Below, piece by piece: positions 5,195 through 7,826 of a DNA stretch of 7,826 bases; the first letter of the stretch is position 1; the number at the start of each line of letters is the position of its first letter. This DNA comes from an uncultured archaeon (GTDB taxonomy: Archaea; Thermoproteota; CALKCG01; B24): assembly GCA_938082915.1 (NCBI GenBank), contig CALKCG010000101.1:1-7826 (forward strand), in the 5' to 3' direction. The notes below the pieces were generated by a model, which saw only the letters and a program-made list of their open reading frames with translations, did no database searches and was not told where the DNA came from. Position numbers and translations under genes: made by a program.

Positions 5195-6370
5195 TTGCGA
5201 GTTTTACTCATTGAAGCAATATTATCTGGTTTATTCAGAAATGTAAATTCGAGTATTCTATCCGAAGGACTTGCAATGGTTCTGTCTTTGATTCATGACT
5301 TATCCAATGCTAGCCATAGTGTTTCTACAGTCGTCTGTAGAGATTTCTTAAAATTGTCTAGATTTCTAAAACCTTCCACCGTTAGAAAAATAAGCGACGT
5401 GAGCTTCCTCGAGCTCAGAAAGCTTGCTCAACTTCACGATTTAACGTATATAGTGGCTCCTGAATATAATGGGTTGTTAGCTCATGTCCTCGAGGAACTT
5501 GATGGTTTTCACGTATGCTCAGACCATGAAACCGTTAAAAGGGTTTCCGATAAAGCGGCAGTCATGTCAGAGCTTTCTAGAATAGGCCTTAAAACCCCTG
5601 AAACGTTGATGCATATTCCTGGAGATACAATAGACTTAGACCCCCTTAAACCGCCCCTCTTAGTCAAACCTAGAACTGGCACTGGATGTGAAGGTTTAAA
5701 AGTTTTCAAGTCTTCCGTAGAACTTAAACGTTTCCTTCTGAAGAATAAAGAGCGGGAATTTTTAATACAGAGGTTTGTTAAAGGGGTTCCCGCAAGCATT
5801 TCTCTGTTGACAGATGGTTTGAAAGCTCTACCCATTAGTTTAAACCGCCAGTTTATATCAATCAGTAGAAGTATGTACTTAGGCGGTTATACCCCTATGC
5901 ACCATAGGCTTTTAAAAGATGCTTTCGAAGCAGCTATTAAAGCAGTTGAACTGTTTAAGGGTTTAAGGGGGTATGTTGGAGTAGACGTAGTGCTATCCAA
6001 AGATGGGGTATATGTTATAGAAATTAACCCGAGGTTAACCGTATCTTACGTTGGACTAAGTAGGTCGTTGTCGGAAAACCTCTCAAATTTCATCATTGAA
6101 ACGGGTCTCGGTAAGGCTTGCAGATTCAAGCCTACTTTTAAAGCAGTCTGCTATTTCAAGAAAACCTTGTTTGAAGGCTTTACATATAAATCTCTCAAAG
6201 GATCACCCCTTTTAAATACTATGGCTTCTCCCCCCATTCACATCGAAAGTACTGTTAAAGCGTATGGATTTATAGCAACAGTATCTTACAACTTTACGAG
6301 TGCTAAAGCCATGTACTTCAAAATTTTGGAAGAAGTCAGACGTGAAACGGGGTGTAAAATATCATGGTGA
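5195..6370 (+). CDS. mfnD: Tyramine-glutamate ligase (MfnD), ATP-grasp
   Basis: MfnD joins tyramine to the gamma-carboxyl of L-glutamate with ATP, giving gamma-glutamyltyramine for methanofuran. The 391-residue protein has the expected N-terminal domain, with SILSEGLAMVLSL at 20-32. The ATP-grasp core follows: LVKPRTGTGCEG (156-167), LIQRFVKG (190-197), the metal-binding Asp264 in GVDVV, and EINPRLTVSYVGL (276-288), the family signature. Residues after about 305 form an extra C-terminal part of some 85 residues that I do not recognise. The TTG start is fixed by the strong AGGAGGT. The coding end overlaps mfnF by seven bases. The tyramine-making enzyme (MfnA) is not in the window. A related ATP-grasp ligase acting on another amine is possible, but the neighbours mfnF and mfnE make MfnD by far the best call. 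Confidence 0.82.
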   Translation: MRVLLIEAILSGLFRNVNSSILSEGLAMVLSLIHDLSNASHSVSTVVCRDFLKLSRFLKPSTVRKISDVSFLELRKLAQLHDLTYIVAPEYNGLLAHVLEELDGFHVCSDHETVKRVSDKAAVMSELSRIGLKTPETLMHIPGDTIDLDPLKPPLLVKPRTGTGCEGLKVFKSSVELKRFLLKNKEREFLIQRFVKGVPASISLLTDGLKALPISLNRQFISISRSMYLGGYTPMHHRLLKDAFEAAIKAVELFKGLRGYVGVDVVLSKDGVYVIEINPRLTVSYVGLSRSLSENLSNFIIETGLGKACRFKPTFKAVCYFKKTLFEGFTYKSLKGSPLLNTMASPPIHIESTVKAYGFIATVSYNFTSAKAMYFKILEEVRRETGCKISW

Positions 6371-7440
6371 GGGTCTTAGGATTAGATGTGGGCGGTGCCA
6401 ATTTAAAGTTAACAGTTATGGATTGTGTAGACGGGGTAATATCGCACGCTGAAACGCTTGTAGAGTACTTTCCAATATGGCGGAGGGGGCGTGAAAATCT
6501 CGCATTAGCGATAAGAAGTCTCATTAAAAAATCTGGATTCTCCAATCCAGATTTAGCAGCTGTAACTATGACCGCTGAACTTTCAGACGTCTACTTCTCA
6601 AAGACCGAGGGTGTCCGTCATATAGTGGAGTCCACTAAACTCGCATTGCAGAACATCGAGCTTAGATTTTTAAACGTTTATGGTGAGCTTTTAAGTACGG
6701 AAGAGGTTAAATCAAAGCCTTTGGAGGTGGCAGCCGCAAACTGGTACGCATCGGGGTGGCTTGTTTCAAAGCTTTCAAAAGACTGCCTCCTAGTGGATAC
6801 TGGTAGCACGTCGACATCGTTGGTTCCCGTGTTAAACGGTAAAGTTGCTGCTAGCGGATTTAGCGATTTAGAGAAGCTTATGAACGGTGAACTAGTATAT
6901 ACTGGTGCTTTGAGGACAAACGTCGCTGCAATAACACCATATGTACCAGTCAGAGGCGTTTTAACACCAGTATCCTCAGAATTCTTCGCACAATCTGGGG
7001 ACGTTCATCTAATACTCGGACATATACGTCCTGAGGATTATACTGTGGATACGCCAGATGGTAGAGGGGTATCTACGCTTGAAGCAGCAGCTAGATTAGC
7101 GAGAGTCGTATGTGCAGATCTAGATATCCTATCTATGGAAGAAATAAACTCCATAGCCTCCTATGTCTACAAAGCACAGTTACTTCAAATAGCTGAAGCG
7201 TTAACCAGGCTATCTAAGAATTTGAATTTAGATTTGAAGGATAAACCTGCTTACACGGCAGGACTCGGCGCAGAGTTTCTAGCTAAAAAAGCCTTAACGG
7301 TATTCGGTTTTAGAGACGTTAAATCTCTATCTCAATTCATCGGTTTAAATGCCGCCAAAGCCTTACCGTCTTATGCTTTAGCCCTCATGGTCGTAGAGTA
7401 TCTAGAGGGGAGGGAACCTGAAAATTGGAAGCTGTTGTGA
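6364..7440 (+). CDS. mfnF: MfnF, joins the furan and glutamyltyramine halves of methanofuran
   Basis: MfnF condenses the pyrophosphate of 5-(aminomethyl)-3-furanmethanol with gamma-glutamyltyramine, releasing pyrophosphate and forming the ether-linked core of methanofuran. The 358-residue protein has the hydantoinase/actin-like ATPase fold. LDVGGAN (7-13) is the first phosphate loop, DTGSTST (145-151) the second, and TAGLGAEFLA (298-307) the nucleotide-side motif. GELVYTGALRT (175-185), SGDVHLILG (211-219) and DTPDGRG (229-235) are signatures of the family also annotated as H4MPT-linked C1 transfer pathway protein. The length fits. The ATG at 6364 follows GGGGTG (6349-6354) by nine bases and overlaps the mfnD end. 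A GTG directly after the ATG is a less likely start. A long perfect hairpin lies inside the gene at 6529-6554. Confidence 0.9.
   Translation: MVRVLGLDVGGANLKLTVMDCVDGVISHAETLVEYFPIWRRGRENLALAIRSLIKKSGFSNPDLAAVTMTAELSDVYFSKTEGVRHIVESTKLALQNIELRFLNVYGELLSTEEVKSKPLEVAAANWYASGWLVSKLSKDCLLVDTGSTSTSLVPVLNGKVAASGFSDLEKLMNGELVYTGALRTNVAAITPYVPVRGVLTPVSSEFFAQSGDVHLILGHIRPEDYTVDTPDGRGVSTLEAAARLARVVCADLDILSMEEINSIASYVYKAQLLQIAEALTRLSKNLNLDLKDKPAYTAGLGAEFLAKKALTVFGFRDVKSLSQFIGLNAAKALPSYALALMVVEYLEGREPENWKLL
6529..6554 (+). repeat. Perfect 11-bp stem, 4-base loop hairpin inside mfnF
   Basis: AAATCTGGATT (6529-6539), loop CTCC, then AATCCAGATTT (6544-6554). The stem is perfect and covers codons 56-64. No poly-T tail follows, so it does not look like a terminator. 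It is far longer than expected by chance for so short a loop. Confidence 0.6.
7406..7413 (+). promoter_or_regulatory. Ribosome binding site for mfnE
   Basis: AGGGGAGG inside the mfnF end lies eleven bases before TTG at 7425 and 23 bases before the alternative GTG at 7437. The spacing favours TTG. Confidence 0.55.
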
Positions 7441-7826
7441 AGATAGGTGGCAGTATATATTCAAATCCTGCTGCACTTAAAAAGCTGTGTTTTGAAATTG
7501 GAAAGCTATCTTCAAACTACAGGTTGGTTGTTATACCAGGTGGAGCTGTCTTCGCCGATGAAGTGAGGCTTTGTTATAGGATTTTCCATGTTTCTGAAGA
7601 AGCTGCACATAAAATGGCGATATTAGCTATGTCTCAATACGGCCTACTAATAGCGGATTTAACGCCAAACTCTAGACCAGTTTACACGATTAAGGAGTGT
7701 TTGGAAGGCGTTTCCAAGGGATTTATTCCAGTCCTTCTCCCTCACAGACTGCTGGAGGAGAACGACCCATTCCCACCATCTTGGGACGTTACTTCAGATA
7801 GTATATCTGCTTACGTGGCCCATCTA
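7425..7826 (+). CDS. mfnE: MfnE, aminomethylfuran phosphate kinase (5' part, runs off the window)
   Basis: MfnE belongs to the amino acid kinase (aspartate/glutamate/uridylate kinase) family and phosphorylates 5-(aminomethyl)-3-furanmethanol phosphate to the pyrophosphate used by MfnF. The open frame begins at TTG 7425 and stays open for 134 codons to the window edge. VVKIGGS (4-10) is the phosphate-binding start of the fold, VVIPGGAVFADEV (36-48) the second glycine loop, and SWDVTSDSISAYVA (119-132) the signature typical of this branch. The gene overlaps mfnF by 16 bases. A GTG at 7437 that overlaps the mfnF stop as GTGA is an alternative start, giving a protein that begins directly at KIGGS. 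The remaining C-terminal part of the kinase lies outside. Confidence 0.82.
   Translation, partial: MEAVVKIGGSIYSNPAALKKLCFEIGKLSSNYRLVVIPGGAVFADEVRLCYRIFHVSEEAAHKMAILAMSQYGLLIADLTPNSRPVYTIKECLEGVSKGFIPVLLPHRLLEENDPFPPSWDVTSDSISAYVAHL

Noticed and set aside
5509..5835. Minus-strand open frame of 108 codons within mfnD
   Set aside because: It is antisense to the ATP-binding region of mfnD, with no ribosome site or recognisable content.
7133..7156. Inverted repeat CTATGGA / TCCATAG in mfnF
   Set aside because: A seven-base stem with a ten-base loop is within chance expectation for a window of this size.

Overview
The window looks like archaeal chromosomal DNA. It carries several methanofuran-biosynthesis genes, an archaeal Lrp/AsnC (LysM-type) regulator, TATA-like boxes at promoter spacing, short or absent leaders, many TTG and GTG starts, mostly AGA/AGG arginine codons, and a TnpB remnant of an archaeal type. 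Methanofuran (or an analogue) implies archaeal tetrahydromethanopterin-linked C1 metabolism: a methanogen, methane or alkane oxidiser, Archaeoglobus-like organism, or TACK-group archaeon with the Wood-Ljungdahl pathway. I cannot fix the lineage further.

Layout. (1) 34-842, minus strand: a decayed IS605-family OrfB/TnpB transposase in at least three reading frames, missing its C-terminal catalytic half. (2) 925-1350: a small Lrp/AsnC regulator. (3) 1413-2852: a homocitrate-synthase-like enzyme with a C-terminal RAM (Lrp effector-type) domain, behind a good TATA box and a possible Lrp operator. (4) 2885-3262: a short SpeD-like protein of the pyruvoyl decarboxylase family with an unusual active site. 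(5) 3250-4386, minus strand: a LysX/RimK-like ATP-grasp ligase with a large insertion, overlapping the SpeD-like gene tail to tail. (6) From a compact divergent promoter at 4387-4459, a tight plus-strand operon runs to the window end: a HisA/HisF-related TIM-barrel protein, mfnD (tyramine-glutamate ligase), mfnF and the 5' part of mfnE.

How the genes fit together. MfnD makes gamma-glutamyltyramine. MfnE makes the pyrophosphate of 5-(aminomethyl)-3-furanmethanol. MfnF joins the two into the core of methanofuran. mfnA, mfnB and mfnC are not in the window. The HisA-like gene is the unassigned member of this operon. The left half resembles a lysine (alpha-aminoadipate) module of regulator, homocitrate synthase and LysX-like ligase, but no LysW carrier gene is visible, the ligase carries an insertion, and a SpeD-like gene sits between. 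It may be an ordinary but scattered lysine locus, or a repurposed chain-extension, decarboxylation and ligation module linked to the neighbouring cofactor operon. The second reading is the most interesting hypothesis here and is unproven.
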